Position numbers and translations under genes: made by a program
The notes under the pieces: generated by a model
The model's input: the letters and a program-made list of their open reading frames with translations, nothing else
Told to the model about the DNA's origin: nothing
Database searches by the model: none
Source of the DNA: Gracilaria caudata
Lineage: Eukaryota; Rhodophyta; Florideophyceae; Gracilariales; Gracilariaceae
DNA length: 53,007 bases
Assembly (NCBI GenBank): GCA_030374735.1
Contig: JASCIV010000079.1
Location: 1-53,007 of the forward strand
Direction of reading: 5' to 3'
Shown here: in pieces, positions 8,227 to 19,372 of the stretch
How the letters are laid out: every line of letters begins with the position of its first letter
Numbering within the stretch: position 1 is the stretch's first letter

Positions 8227-9999
8227 CTACAAAACACATGCCACACGCTGTTGGCTGTTCGCCGCGTGCGCCACTGCGTTTGCCGCCGTTGCCAGCGCAA
8301 ACGCGCGTAGCACGTCGCTGGCGTGCGTCGTTTGCAGAGTGTGCAGACGTGTGTCGTTGTTATTGTTGTGGCGCTCATCATCATCAACACGCATCTCACT
8401 GCCGCATTTCGCGCCGTCGTGCGCGCCGTACATGCGCAGCATCATGTACGTTGCGCGCGGCTGCTGATGATGCACATCATGTGCGCTGTGCCAACGCGCG
8501 CGAGCCTCGTTGAGGTACCACACACGCAGCCGCACGTTGCGCGTGTGTTTGTCGCGCCGCGCGCCGATTATGGCGTAGTCCTCGCCGCACACGCGCACCA
8601 CCAGTGCGTGCTCGTCGCGACGAAGCGCGCACTCGGTGCGCAGCATACGGCGGGTGTGAGACGTGAAGCACATGCTGTTGGTGGCTATGTCGTACGCCGC
8701 CGCCACGGGCAACGCCAGCATGTTGTGCGGCGCGCTTGTGTCGTGCGCGAAGATTTCTACCATGATGGTGCTGTGTGCGTCGTCGCGCGCGTGCTGTTCG
8801 ACGCGCGACTGTGACTGACATACTGTGCGTGAGTACAGGCGAGCGGCTGTGCATGATGAGAGCGCTGTCGATTCAAGCGTGGTGCAAGTTTGGCGGCGAC
8901 GCGTTTGCGACGCAGCGCTTGTGCACAGACGTCGGTGCTGTGCGGCATGCACCCATTCAACACTGCTCCATTGTGTGCGTTCCTCCATTGCGCATTCGAA
9001 GGTGAACGGCTTGATTGTGAGCGACTCGCCGTTCCAATCGCGTTGCAGCTCGTGTTCAAACGCGCGCGCGGCGTCGCAGATGCGCGCCTTCAGCAGCCGT
9101 TCCTGCAACGTGACGTTGTGGCGCCCCATGGCGCCGGCGCGCCAGAACGGCGTGTGGAAGTGCGCGTACCACAGGTGCAGCGTCTGGTGCCAGCTGTGCT
9201 CCAAATCGGCGCCGTCCTCGCGATTGGTGATTGTGTCGTCGTGCGGCACGATGAAGTTGCACACCTTCATCGAGTGGTTGCGGTAGTTTATGGGATGCAT
9301 CATGTGTGTGTGCCACACAATGTCGGTGTCAAATGTGGGCACCAACACCGTGTGCTGGTGTTTCAGCTTCAGCTCCAGAAACATGAAGTAGCGACCAACG
9401 GCCGCGTCGATGAACTTGCGCTGCCGGTACTGCGGTAGAACGGCCACCTGTCGGTGAAACATCATCTGTCGTTCACACGCCGCCACGATATCGTACGAAA
9501 TATTGCTTGTCTCGCTGCGTTGCTCCGCGGGTTGCTCGCCATCTTCGCACAACAGCCCGTCGTGCAGATGCGCGTTTTCAAACGGCTCGTGCGCAAAGTA
9601 CGCGCTCCACAGAGCGCGCGTGCGGTTGAGCGCTGCGCGTCGTCGGCGACGCGACATCAAGCTATGGTCGATCATGTCGTGCGGCGCCGCCGCATCACAC
9701 GCCGCCGCGCGCATGTTGCGCGAGTCCGGCGCGTACTTTTTGGGGCACAACATGTGTACCATCCACACCCATTGCACGTCCAGCGGCGGCGCGAGTGAGT
9801 TCGGGTTGATGCCGAGTTGCTCGGCCTTGAGCAACAGCGGCACCCACACATGTTCGTAGCGGCGCAGCGCCACGCGCAACGTGCGCCGGTTGGTGTATAA
9901 CGCCGGGTGCTGCTCCACCTCGCACAGCAAGTCGAGCAGCCACTGCACGCGTTGCACCAGCGCGCGGCGCAGCCTGCGCGCCGAGAGCAACGCCTTCAT
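8227..9999 (-). CDS. GRDP-like protein (DUF1399 / glycine-rich domain protein family)
   Basis: 590-residue protein counted from the first in-frame ATG at 9999. Two copies of the family's hallmark are visible: LDVQWVWMVHMLCPKKY near residue 75 and FDTDIVWHTHMMHPINY near residue 225. This D-x-x-W-x-x-H-x2-P-x-x-Y pattern typifies DUF1399/GRDP proteins of plants, fungi and algae. Plant GRDPs have been linked to stress and development, but no biochemical activity is established. The C-terminal third (residues 400-590) is less conserved, rich in His, Arg and Thr, and ends without the glycine-rich tail of plant GRDPs. No signal peptide or membrane segment is evident. High GC and many arginines give open shadow frames on every strand; this one is chosen because of the family motifs. 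Confidence 0.8.
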   Translation of the reverse strand: MKALLSARRLRRALVQRVQWLLDLLCEVEQHPALYTNRRTLRVALRRYEHVWVPLLLKAEQLGINPNSLAPPLDVQWVWMVHMLCPKKYAPDSRNMRAAACDAAAPHDMIDHSLMSRRRRRAALNRTRALWSAYFAHEPFENAHLHDGLLCEDGEQPAEQRSETSNISYDIVAACERQMMFHRQVAVLPQYRQRKFIDAAVGRYFMFLELKLKHQHTVLVPTFDTDIVWHTHMMHPINYRNHSMKVCNFIVPHDDTITNREDGADLEHSWHQTLHLWYAHFHTPFWRAGAMGRHNVTLQERLLKARICDAARAFEHELQRDWNGESLTIKPFTFECAMEERTQWSSVEWVHAAQHRRLCTSAASQTRRRQTCTTLESTALSSCTAARLYSRTVCQSQSRVEQHARDDAHSTIMVEIFAHDTSAPHNMLALPVAAAYDIATNSMCFTSHTRRMLRTECALRRDEHALVVRVCGEDYAIIGARRDKHTRNVRLRVWYLNEARARWHSAHDVHHQQPRATYMMLRMYGAHDGAKCGSEMRVDDDERHNNNNDTRLHTLQTTHASDVLRAFALATAANAVAHAANSQQRVACVL

Positions 10000-12298
10000 T
10001 GACGCCGGAAGTGACGGCTGTAGATCAGCTCGCGCGCCGATGGTACGCGCGCTGCGCGGTGCTGCGGCAGCAGCCAACGCGCTGAGGTGCACCGCGGATG
10101 GTCAGTTGTAGTCGACGACAACAATGCGATCGTTGCGCGCGATTATGGCTGTAAGCTCGCTTGTCTTACACAAGCAGCAGAAGGTAAATGGCCCGCCCCG
10201 TTTCGGCGCCCGATTTTGCTTGCAGCACAGCATTTGCGCGCGTCGCACTCACCTCACCAGTCACCTAATGCTTTCTCGCCATGTGCGTCTGCACACCAAT
10301 GCGTCAAAGCGTATGGCTCATAGCCAACACCGTCCGTAAAGGTTTAAAGAAGAGGTTGCAATGGAGAACAAGGCCCCATAAGCGTCGGTAACGAAACGCC
10401 CGTTTTTGAAAACGCCCAAGAGATCTTATACTTGTTGTCATTGCTCAGAGCGTCTGGCACAACCATCGTTCTGTAGTAGTGGCTGCGTATACAGGTGTTG
10501 TAGGTGTCGGGGTCTTTTGCAAACCCCTACGGTACGAGCATATTTCCTAAACACACACACACACACTCGCAGCAGGAACAAACTTTGTAAGGAATCCTTC
10601 ATATGGATTTCAAGTGACTTTGCCAACGCATTCGAGCGAACTCTTGGAATAAACAATCACCTCAATCCCTTACAACTTTTATTACTGCCAAACAACGTGA
10701 TGAACAAGGCAGAAGAAAAAGCCGTAGATTGCGGCATTCATCGTCACGCAAGCAATAAAGGCAGAATCGGTGGTCAGATGATTGGCTTGGCATCCTTGTC
10801 CGCTTCTATGAGAATCATGAGCTATTGGACTGGACAACAGTGGTAAATACCATTTAATAGCTCAGCCTACCACAATACCATTAAATTCAAATGTACCCTT
10901 GCACAAGGCATGCGCTTGTTGGTGAGAGTTCCATGCGAGCACGATCCTTTCTTGCCGTTCCATTTAATAATTCTCCCTGCAGAGTTGATCCGTTTCGATG
11001 AATTTATATCGCAACATGTGCGACGTGTAACATCTTTGACCAAACGTTCTTTGGCTTCCCCTATCGATCCGAGATTATTCAAGTACACTACATACTGTAT
11101 AGATATTATCTATTGCACCAAAATAGAAATGGAAACAAAACCCTTTCTGCAGCAAAGTTAAGCACAAAGCCTCGAAATGAGACTACTTTCGTGCGCTATG
11201 AAATGCGGCGGCGGCGTGTCGCCGTCGGTAGTTGTCCCCCAGTGTTTCTGCAAACTGTAGTGGTCGTGTTTGGCTTGCTATTCCTGGACGTTCCATGGCC
11301 GGCAATGGTGGCAATCCGATCCACCTAGTCGGCTTTGAGTTCCATCAATTTGCACTCATGAACACGGTCACTGTCGATATCTAGCACAGCTAGGTGATAT
11401 CGAACCGCAATTCTGTTTTCATTCGATACTGCTCTGTCTGGCCACGATTTGCGGTTTCCTCCATGTAGCGCACCTTTTTCAAATTGCGAAGAACATACAG
11501 TACATATTATGTGTTCGTTGCAGTTCGTGTGATTCGAAAGTATCAGATTGTCCCTGTTTCTAGTGTGGCTGCGCAGTCGCAATCTCCTGAATTCCTATCT
11601 TAGAAGTCCTGACCGGGGGTATGAAGCACGAAAGCGGTGTACTCTGTAATTCAGAAATGAAGCGATTGCCATTTTAATTGGTGGGATAGCAGTCCCTTCA
11701 TTAGTACGGAAAACTCCATCTTTGGAGGCAGACGTGGCCGTCCGTCCGGTAGATACAGGCACAGCCTTGCAGGCCATCCCTATAGTAGCCTCTTGCAAGT
11801 ACCAAGGGTACGACTCATCGTCGTGGAAGGAAAAAAAAGCAGTTCGAACATTTCTTTTTGAGCCAAACTGTATCGTTCTCACCTTGATTCCACGTTTCAA
11901 CTACAAGTTCCGTGCATGCACACCGATATCTACACGTTCAGAAGCACAAAGCCTACACACCAATCGTAGGTAGTGCACTTTTGATTGAGCACAGAGCCAG
12001 AGCGAGATTGTGGCTCAATTTCTCCTACACCACAATGCTCTCGTCAGAGGTACTCTTGTAAGCAAGGATGTAGCGAGTGCTCTGACCGCAACAAAAGTTA
12101 CAGATCTCGTTTTCCGCCCGCACATCTTCACCACGAGCAACGAAAATGGAAACAAAAAAAAAAAATTATCAAGAGTTTGCGTTTATATGTATAGATGACA
12201 CATTCGACAAAAGTGAACGGTTGCAAAATACAGCGCTAAAGGCGTTGTGAGATGAGTAGCATAGACGCGGCACCTGATGACCAAGTACGGAACTGGCG
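10000..12298. other. 2.3-kb gene-poor stretch
   Basis: Only short, overlapping ORFs with no recognisable domains. It contains an (AC)8 microsatellite at 10551-10566 and an A-rich run near 12154-12167. The sequence is more AT-rich than the flanking genes. No tRNA or transposon motifs were seen. Confidence 0.4.
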
Positions 12299-12961
12299 TC
12301 ACGAACTGATGGCGATGCAAGGGCGATTGGTGGGCTGATCCGATGGGTAGAATGTACATGATGGATAGCGACCAGTTCCCGTGAAGATTCGGCGTCGAAG
12401 TTCTCCTGGATCTGTCACGGATCGACTGAACGCCATGGCAGCTCGATATGCAAACATGGGTAACAAGCTTCCAAAGTTATAGTTAACGGTTGTTGCCAAG
12501 AATGGTAACTGATTCACAGCTGCGACGCGGTCTTCTGAAACGGCCGCCGAGATGTACACGGTGTTCCCCTCAGCCTTGGAGAACGCACAGAAGGATGTTG
12601 CATACTGGTTCGGATTATTGCTTTGTACACAGAAATGCGTGGCGCCTGCCGTGGAGAGCACTTGCGGGGGGACGAACGAATACGAGTAGGCAACTTGCGA
12701 AGAACAGGAGACGGTATTCTCTGTGACGCTGTAGTTCCCAGTTCGGATGTACGCGGTGGTTGCTTGGATGATGAGACAGGAAAGAATTATAGAATCTTCT
12801 CGAGGATCTGTAAGAGTATGGTTGGATTGAATATCGACAGTTTGAATGGAGACGCACGGTTGCACTAGATGGGAAGTGAACGGTGGCGGTGGTGTCTCTG
12901 CGCTGCAAACTGAGGCAAACAGAGCGAGTGCCAGCGAGAGAACAACGTATGATCGATCCAT
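12299..12961 (-). CDS. Small secreted protein of unknown function
   Basis: 220 residues starting at an ATG (12961). Residues 1-21 form a clear signal peptide, with a hydrophobic core (VVLSLALALFASV) and an AxA-like cleavage site (CSA/ETPPPP). The mature part has a short proline-rich start and several cysteines that could form disulphides. NHT, NYS and a few other sequons are available for N-glycosylation. It has no transmembrane segment after the signal, so it is probably a secreted or cell-wall protein. I do not recognise a family. The ORF is uninterrupted and isolated, with large gene-poor regions on both sides. Confidence 0.65.
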   Translation of the reverse strand: MDRSYVVLSLALALFASVCSAETPPPPFTSHLVQPCVSIQTVDIQSNHTLTDPREDSIILSCLIIQATTAYIRTGNYSVTENTVSCSSQVAYSYSFVPPQVLSTAGATHFCVQSNNPNQYATSFCAFSKAEGNTVYISAAVSEDRVAAVNQLPFLATTVNYNFGSLLPMFAYRAAMAFSRSVTDPGELRRRIFTGTGRYPSCTFYPSDQPTNRPCIAISS

Positions 12962-13462
12962 GTGGGAGGAAGGAGAATGGGTGACTGCTTGGATTATGCT
13001 CGTGATTTAGGCGAGTTGCAGACAAGCTGTGAGTCGTGAGAGTGGATGGGGCTTGGACGGAGGGTTTGTTTTAAATGAGTGACAGCTTGTGGACTTTGTT
13101 GTCGCCTGCCACGCGACTGCGCTTGTAATTGGACCGAAGCGACAGAGCCGGGATCGTGGAGATGGGCGCAGATGTGCAAATTGAGAGCGCTACTGTACAG
13201 TGGCAACTCGCCACTGGCGAGTCGAGTATGTAATGATGGCGACAGCAAGGACTCGTCCTATGTGCTCGTGATCGAGCTAACTTCACTTGTGCTCAGCACG
13301 AGCGCCATCTTGGCGGAGAATTTGCGCGTAGCGGTGGTGACCTGCGGATTACACTGAAGTGGAGAGTGATCTTCGTGAGTTTGGAACAGCGGGATCTCAT
13401 TGAGAAATATAGGAGAGCGCCCTTTTTTGTTTGGTAAAGTTGTGTATTGATTGCGTCGTGCT

Positions 13463-13678
13463 ATGGGCCGTTCGGCTCATAGATACGTGCTACAGTATTG
13501 TACTGTAGCAGGTGCGCTGGCGTGCGTCAGTGCATTGCGGCCTTTTAAAGGTATAAAGATACGGAGCACTGGGGGATTGCTAAAAAACGACGCGCAAAAG
13601 AGCGAAAAAGAGTTGCGAACAACGACGGACGCGCTGCGTCCGCGTCGGACTGTTGACGAGTTTGCAAAGCGCAAATAA
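13463..13678 (+). CDS. Small 71-residue hypothetical protein
   Basis: ATG-initiated ORF, MGRSAHRYVLQYC through FAKRK. It has a short hydrophobic segment near residues 15-26 followed by a basic, lysine-rich tail. This layout is seen in small mitochondrial inner-membrane proteins, but no homologue is recognised. Its independence from the flanking sequence is not proven, and it may be a chance ORF. Confidence 0.3.
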   Translation: MGRSAHRYVLQYCTVAGALACVSALRPFKGIKIRSTGGLLKNDAQKSEKELRTTTDALRPRRTVDEFAKRK

Positions 13679-14767
13679 ATGGGGCTTGTGGCTTACACGC
13701 ACCACCTTCGCACGAGTTTTGACACGCAACTGCGTTGTTTCGTGCAGCGTTGTGCGGCTAACATTAATGTGACGTCGTGCGTGTACGTTGCTGCCGCCCT
13801 TGTTGCCCCGCGCTCCGTTTCATACGTGTGCCATTTCGGCGCTTGTCCATAGCACTTACAACTACGCTCCTTACAGAGAGCTTCTGCTCGTGGAGGCTCT
13901 TTGGTACGTTGCTGACGGAGCAGGTTCAGATCACCGTTTGGGAATCATTTTCAGCGGCACTCATGCTGCACTTCACGTTTTTGGTTGAGTCATTAACATT
14001 AACTTCAGAAGTTTAACTTACGCTACGAGCATTGTTTCTGTCGATAGCCATTAGCAAATGCTTCAACAAAACTCGCCGTTCGAACCGATGAACGTTACGT
14101 TGCGCGCCATCATCATCCCAACGTGTTGCCGAGCGGATGCAGATGGAAGCATACGTTTGTACCATTAACATTTCGACGTGTATACACACCACAACCTTCC
14201 TGTCCTTATTGCAATGAGATGTGTTGCCCTCGCAGTTGCTGATCTGGTGTTCGGCTGCTCAGTGCAGCAAGCACTGTACTTCTTAAGTTCAGCCTCCTTT
14301 GTTTGTACTCCCGCAGCCTTTCCCGTTCTGACGAGCTGAGCAATGTGATCAAGCTCATCGTTGATGCTGCTTCAATGCATAACTGCCTAGAAGGTTAGCG
14401 TTCGGGTACCTTTGGTACCCTTCTGTACCCTTGTAGCCATGTGACCTAACTCAAAATGTGCGTGTGAAAACTTTTGGCATCGTTTTGGTGAGGAATTCTC
14501 ACACGGTGGCCACGTTGACTACGTATGTAGATTCCGGCACCCACCCACCCTGCAGACCCTGCAAACACATGATGTGTTTATTCGTAGTCAACTCGTTTTG
14601 GCGCTTTACTCTTCGTTTCGCATGTCCCAATTTCGCGCCAAAAGGGCAATGCGTTTCCCCACGCACAACGTCCCATGGCAGTCTGTGTTGCTTGCCCTTG
14701 CTCCTTCGAGACCTTCCCTGCATCCGTCTTTCGCGCCGACTGAGAAACTTTTCCATAACCAGTCGCC
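13679..14767. other. Intergenic region upstream of the CAF-1 gene
   Basis: Scattered short ORFs without recognisable domains. A perfect hairpin, GGGTACC at 14404-14410 and GGTACCC at 14414-14420 with a TTT loop, is followed by another GTACCC. The last few hundred bases presumably hold the promoter of the CAF-1 gene, but no clear TATA box stands out. Confidence 0.4.
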
Positions 14768-17080
14768 ATGCACGCAAAGGCAATCGAAATCGCGTGGCAT
14801 GAGCATTCATCCATATGGTCGCTTCATCTCTCGTCTGCCAATCGCCTCGTCACAGCCGGAGGTGACAAGGTAGCGCGCGTCTGGAAACTTCATGCAAAAC
14901 CTCTGACCTTCTTCAACAGCGCCAACAACATTATTCTTCCCTCCCCTGCTGCTACCTCTCAGCCTTTGGTTGACTGGCTTTGTGATCTTCGCGCACATAC
15001 AACCACCGTCAATGTCGCGCGTTTCACGCAGGATGGGCTTACGATTGCAACAGGTGCTGACCAAGGCGAAATCGTTCTTTGGCGACTGGAGCATCAACAC
15101 GCAAATGAACCGCTTGGTATGATGGATAATGGAAAGGAAAAATGGACACGTTACGCAACTCTTCGTGCCCATGTACAAGATGTGCTCGATTTGGCATGGT
15201 CAAGATGTGGTACCAAACTTGTTTCGGCCAGTGTTGACAATGCAATCATGATATGGGATGTGAGAAATCCCTCAAAATCACCCGTCACACTTCGCAACCA
15301 CGCTAATTTTGTTCAAGGAGTTGCCATAGATCCGTTCTCTCGCCTCATCGCTTCGTTGGGCAACGATCGAACACTGCGTGTTTTCACTTCTTCCAATGCT
15401 ACCAATTGGTACCAGGTTGCCTATCTTTCGAACGTACAAGATACAAAATTGTTCATGGATGATGCTCGTTTCAAGAACTGTTTTAGAAGATTAGGCTGGT
15501 CCCCCGATGGAAGTGTTGTGGGATGCCCTTCGGGAGTCCATCTTCCCGTCGCCAAGCGCCAATTTGCGGTTCACATATTTGCAAGAAATCAGTGGTTGCA
15601 ACCGGCTGCCCAATGTGGAGGTCTCTCCAAGCCGGCCGTTGCTGTGAGGTTCAGTCCTATTCTTTACGAACTTCGATATTACCCGCAATCGTCAACGGAG
15701 AACCAAGGTGCGACTTCAAACCATCCGTTTGCAAAGTTCACATACCGCATGATATTTGCTGTGCTTTGCGTGGACCAAGTTCTCTTCTATGACACACAAA
15801 ACTTCCAGCGACCTTTTGCGAGTGTGAGCGGTCTTCATGTCGCTGAAAATACTGACCTGACTTGGAGCAGTGATGGTCAAACTGTGGCCGTCAGTTCAGC
15901 TGACGGGTACGTTGGACTGATATGCTTCAATGCAGAAGAGCTGGGCCAAAGGCTCTCAACGCAAAACACTCCGCCGTGGCTACACAGACAAGAAGATATG
16001 GCTCCTGCTATAAGATCTCCGTCGAAGACCGCACATCCGACCACTGTGACGGTGGTGCGACCGCAGCCTTCGCGCAATACAGACAAGACCTATACGAAGA
16101 CGACAAGTCCGCCGAGAACACCTTGTTCTCCCTCGAAGCATTTGTCTGCTGCTGGAGTCCAAGGTACCGTGCACCCAAAATCAAGAGTGTCAACGGTGAG
16201 TCCGCCTCAGTCGCCTCAACAAAATACTATGGTTGCAACAAAGAGTAGTACAACTGCTCTGGGTTACAGAATTGCGCTGACAAACCCTGCTGACAATGTC
16301 CTACCCAGTGCGAAGAGCTCTAGCGCCAGCCCTGTTGTTGACCTCACGCCTGTTCAGGAGCAAGAATCGTCTAGTGCACAATGCCCGAAGCTAGTCGCAA
16401 AGCACGAGATCCGCGATAGCCCCGATGCCGAAGATCAGCCGTCAGAGCCTTCAAGAACGAATGCTTCAGACTCTGTTCGACCTCCTGCTTGTTCCAAATC
16501 TGCAATTTCTGCTCAAGATCCAGAAAAACAAGATATTCCAGAAGACACAAACCCCTGCACTGAGGTCGAGGCAATAGTCAACCAAAGCACGGAAGTAAGA
16601 GGCACCCCGCTTTCGCCTGGAAAATTGAAGGAACCGGCAGCGACACCTGCAGACGCAATAGAAGGCAAGTCCACCCGTACAATCCTTGTGGATAACACTG
16701 GTAAGGAAATAAGCGCTGATCCCGAAAGCCCAGTGAAGCACAAGGTTATAAACAGGACAAAATCTATTCAGAGGGGAACGCCTCCGCAGATATCTAAGCG
16801 ACGCTCGAAAACAAAACATGTGCAAACAACCCTTCTCGCCTTCCAAACTCCTACCCCTACAACTGTTACGCCAAAACTTAAGCTTGGTGTTGAGAGTGCT
16901 GGCAATCCCACTACCACAACAGGTTCTCCTCAAACTCAAAAAAGATCGCGATCTGAGCGGTCATCCCAAGACGCTGGCTCAAGTTCACCATTAGATGCAA
17001 ACCGCAACGGGGAAAACGATGACGAGGAGCAACGGAAACGCCAAAAGCCGAATCCCATAGAGGTTATTGAGATATCGTAG
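14768..17080 (+). CDS. CHAF1B: Chromatin assembly factor 1 subunit B (p60/FAS2/Cac2-type WD40 protein)
   Basis: 770 residues. CAF-1 deposits H3-H4 on newly replicated DNA in the nucleus, and this is its WD-repeat subunit. Residues 1-390 form a WD40 propeller starting with the family's typical opening (EIAWHEHSSIWSLHL, GGDKVARVWKL). Later blades include SASVDNAIMIWDVR, GNDRTLRVF and the conserved tail LTWSSDGQTVAVSSADGYV. Residues 400-770 are low-complexity, rich in Ser, Thr and Pro, and end with a basic and acidic tail. Within the tail, QTTLLAF (near residue 700) resembles a PCNA-interacting (PIP) box that lacks the second aromatic. The gene is intronless. The PPR gene is convergent, with its stop about 120 bp downstream on the other strand. 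Confidence 0.9.
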   Translation: MHAKAIEIAWHEHSSIWSLHLSSANRLVTAGGDKVARVWKLHAKPLTFFNSANNIILPSPAATSQPLVDWLCDLRAHTTTVNVARFTQDGLTIATGADQGEIVLWRLEHQHANEPLGMMDNGKEKWTRYATLRAHVQDVLDLAWSRCGTKLVSASVDNAIMIWDVRNPSKSPVTLRNHANFVQGVAIDPFSRLIASLGNDRTLRVFTSSNATNWYQVAYLSNVQDTKLFMDDARFKNCFRRLGWSPDGSVVGCPSGVHLPVAKRQFAVHIFARNQWLQPAAQCGGLSKPAVAVRFSPILYELRYYPQSSTENQGATSNHPFAKFTYRMIFAVLCVDQVLFYDTQNFQRPFASVSGLHVAENTDLTWSSDGQTVAVSSADGYVGLICFNAEELGQRLSTQNTPPWLHRQEDMAPAIRSPSKTAHPTTVTVVRPQPSRNTDKTYTKTTSPPRTPCSPSKHLSAAGVQGTVHPKSRVSTVSPPQSPQQNTMVATKSSTTALGYRIALTNPADNVLPSAKSSSASPVVDLTPVQEQESSSAQCPKLVAKHEIRDSPDAEDQPSEPSRTNASDSVRPPACSKSAISAQDPEKQDIPEDTNPCTEVEAIVNQSTEVRGTPLSPGKLKEPAATPADAIEGKSTRTILVDNTGKEISADPESPVKHKVINRTKSIQRGTPPQISKRRSKTKHVQTTLLAFQTPTPTTVTPKLKLGVESAGNPTTTTGSPQTQKRSRSERSSQDAGSSSPLDANRNGENDDEEQRKRQKPNPIEVIEIS

Positions 17081-17203
17081 AACGCAGGAGTAAACAGTAA
17101 CGCTTGTACAATGATACCTCGATTCAAACCAGGATGTGTTCTTTTTTGCCGAGCGGTCATTACTGTACCATGCCAGCACGAGATGAACGAACTAAGGATG
17201 TCA

Positions 17204-19372
17204 TTACACAGGCATTAAGGAGTTTCCGTGAAAGGTTCTCGAACTTTTTGGAGTTGAGGTGGCCCTTGTTTGATCACATGGCCGCGTGTCAACGGGGACG
17301 GCCGTTCTTACGAGTCCTTTTAATTCTGTCTTTTCCTGCTGCTGAAGTAACCTCCTGGATATCTGAGTCCTGAAACGAAGAAACTCTTTCTTCTTGAAGA
17401 TGTAGTCAAGGTCTGAGACTTGAATACTCGCGATTGACATCATATCGTCACAAACTTCTCGTTGTTGACGTCTGGCAAACCTGATGATAAACTCTTTAAC
17501 ACTTGGTCGAAGTTCAGGTAATATTAGCAGAGACTTGTTATCAACACAGAGACTTCGAATGCTCCACCATGCTTCTGAGTCTTGGAGCTCAGAAACTGCT
17601 TCCAGCAGGTGGGTTATTCCTGTGCTGGACAAGGTTATACTTCCGCGGTCGACGAAAGTCTCTGCACAGGCTATCGCACCGCGGGTGTCGCCCATCCTAA
17701 CGTATGCAGCTAATAACGAGTCGAGAATGTGGCCGGATGGAGGAAACTGAAGGTTCTTCATTTGTTCGTAGAGATGTATTGCTGTCTCAGGCCCATCCGG
17801 TCTGCATTCCCGACAATTGGCAAAGTTATATATCATCTGGTCAAAGGCATCCTCAATCTCCATTGTAGAGGCAATGTGGCCGTTCCCTGAGATTGACTTC
17901 GAGCTTCTGAGATATGCCCCAAATTCTTTTAACGCACGAGACTTAATTCCCAAGTGGGCATAAGCCCTCGCAAGCGAAAACCGGGAATAGCGGGTGTGAC
18001 TCACGCCAGCTCTGCTCATGTGATCTTCCATCATCTGAAGCTCTTGTTGCCAGCGAGTTACGGGTAACGCATATTTCCTTCGTGTTGACCTATAATCGCC
18101 TGGAATCACGCACGCACTGAAAATGAGGCCGTAAGTGACAGCAGTTGGAACAATCTCTGTTTCTGCCATGTCCGAAAGCAACGTGGTCACCATTTGAGGA
18201 TCGTTACAGTACCGCAGTTGACCTGCGAAGAGATTGAAGGTGTGTACTGTGAGCGGAATACAAGCACTTCGCATGATATCCATCCAAGCTTTTCCAACAG
18301 CGAGTTTGTCATTCAAGCGAGCGTCGCAGCGCAGAATAGCTCCAAGCGCCATGGAAAACGCTTGCTCATCCAGCTGGACATGACGCCGTCTGGCGTGTTC
18401 AATGCGTTGTTGCGTCTCTTCGAGAGACAGACCTGCATGCTGCAAGAGTTTAAAGTACGCACCAGTCAGTGGCAGACTGCTCTCAAACAATGGCATATTA
18501 AAGGATGCTAATCCATCATACGCAGAAAGGCAAACTGCGGGTACAATCGATGAAGCAGCTGCAATGGCCTTGGTGGCAGTGGTTAGAAGCAACGCCATAG
18601 CTGACGGATTGGCGGTGTATGTGGACTTTAGCATTCCAGAATCATCCTCACGAAGATTTGCTCTTATCCAGCTCATTAGCACATGTATAGCTCTGACAGC
18701 ACCTTCACTACCGCATGCCACGAATGCAGAGATAGCTGCCGACAACACGGCGGCGTCAGAACACATTGGCTCTTCTTTCTGAGCAATGCTCCATTGCCGT
18801 TCCACAGCGGTTATGTTAGGAACAGCCGCACGCAACGAATTCTCCATCTCCACAACTTGAATTGCGTAGCGACGTGTAAACGGGAGCGGAGGCTTTTCTT
18901 CAGATGCGTTATCGCCCTCTTGCAGGAAAAATGGTGACATTGATGACGGTGGTTGCTTTGTTCGCACGGCTCGCAGAGCACGAAGGTCAGTTAGGAGTGC
19001 GCGATCATTAGCAGCTGCTCGAGATACAGCGGAAACAAAACGGCGATCAACCGCCAGGCCTATAGAAGGTAGGGTCTGCAGAAAGTGGAAGGCAGCATGT
19101 GCATTTCGTTCTCTGCACAAGGCGGAAACTACATGTGCTGCGGCGGCTTGCGAAGGTTTTGACATGTTATTGAAAACGGTACTGGCCGCGACGGAATCCG
19201 GTATCTGGGCGCAGGCGCGGATCACAGTTTCGTAGAGAGCGTCGGAACGCGCCTCGGGGGGACGCTTGACGAAGTGGCGTATTGCGGCATCGAAGTCGCC
19301 GGTGCGAAAGAGATAAGTTATTTGAGATTCGGAGAGCGATGTCAGACGGCGGAAACGGATATTGCGAAGCAT
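17204..19372 (-). CDS. Pentatricopeptide repeat (PPR) protein, probably organellar
   Basis: 722 residues from the first ATG at 19372; the frame upstream of it has only a TTG start. The N-terminus (MLRNIRFRRLTSL) is basic, hydroxylated and free of acidic residues, as in mitochondrial or plastid targeting peptides. The body is made of degenerate helical PPR pairs, for example YETVIRACAQIPDSVAASTVF, VTYGLIFSACVIP and ILDSLLAAYVRMGDTRGAIACAE. PPR proteins bind organellar RNA and act in its processing, stability or translation. No C-terminal E/DYW or SMR domain is seen. The target RNA cannot be predicted. Confidence 0.8.
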   Translation of the reverse strand: MLRNIRFRRLTSLSESQITYLFRTGDFDAAIRHFVKRPPEARSDALYETVIRACAQIPDSVAASTVFNNMSKPSQAAAAHVVSALCRERNAHAAFHFLQTLPSIGLAVDRRFVSAVSRAAANDRALLTDLRALRAVRTKQPPSSMSPFFLQEGDNASEEKPPLPFTRRYAIQVVEMENSLRAAVPNITAVERQWSIAQKEEPMCSDAAVLSAAISAFVACGSEGAVRAIHVLMSWIRANLREDDSGMLKSTYTANPSAMALLLTTATKAIAAASSIVPAVCLSAYDGLASFNMPLFESSLPLTGAYFKLLQHAGLSLEETQQRIEHARRRHVQLDEQAFSMALGAILRCDARLNDKLAVGKAWMDIMRSACIPLTVHTFNLFAGQLRYCNDPQMVTTLLSDMAETEIVPTAVTYGLIFSACVIPGDYRSTRRKYALPVTRWQQELQMMEDHMSRAGVSHTRYSRFSLARAYAHLGIKSRALKEFGAYLRSSKSISGNGHIASTMEIEDAFDQMIYNFANCRECRPDGPETAIHLYEQMKNLQFPPSGHILDSLLAAYVRMGDTRGAIACAETFVDRGSITLSSTGITHLLEAVSELQDSEAWWSIRSLCVDNKSLLILPELRPSVKEFIIRFARRQQREVCDDMMSIASIQVSDLDYIFKKKEFLRFRTQISRRLLQQQEKTELKGLVRTAVPVDTRPCDQTRATSTPKSSRTFHGNSLMPV

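Noticed and set aside
14404..14420. GGGTACC hairpin considered as a terminator
   Set aside because: Intrinsic hairpin terminators are not expected in a eukaryotic nuclear genome, and no gene ends there.
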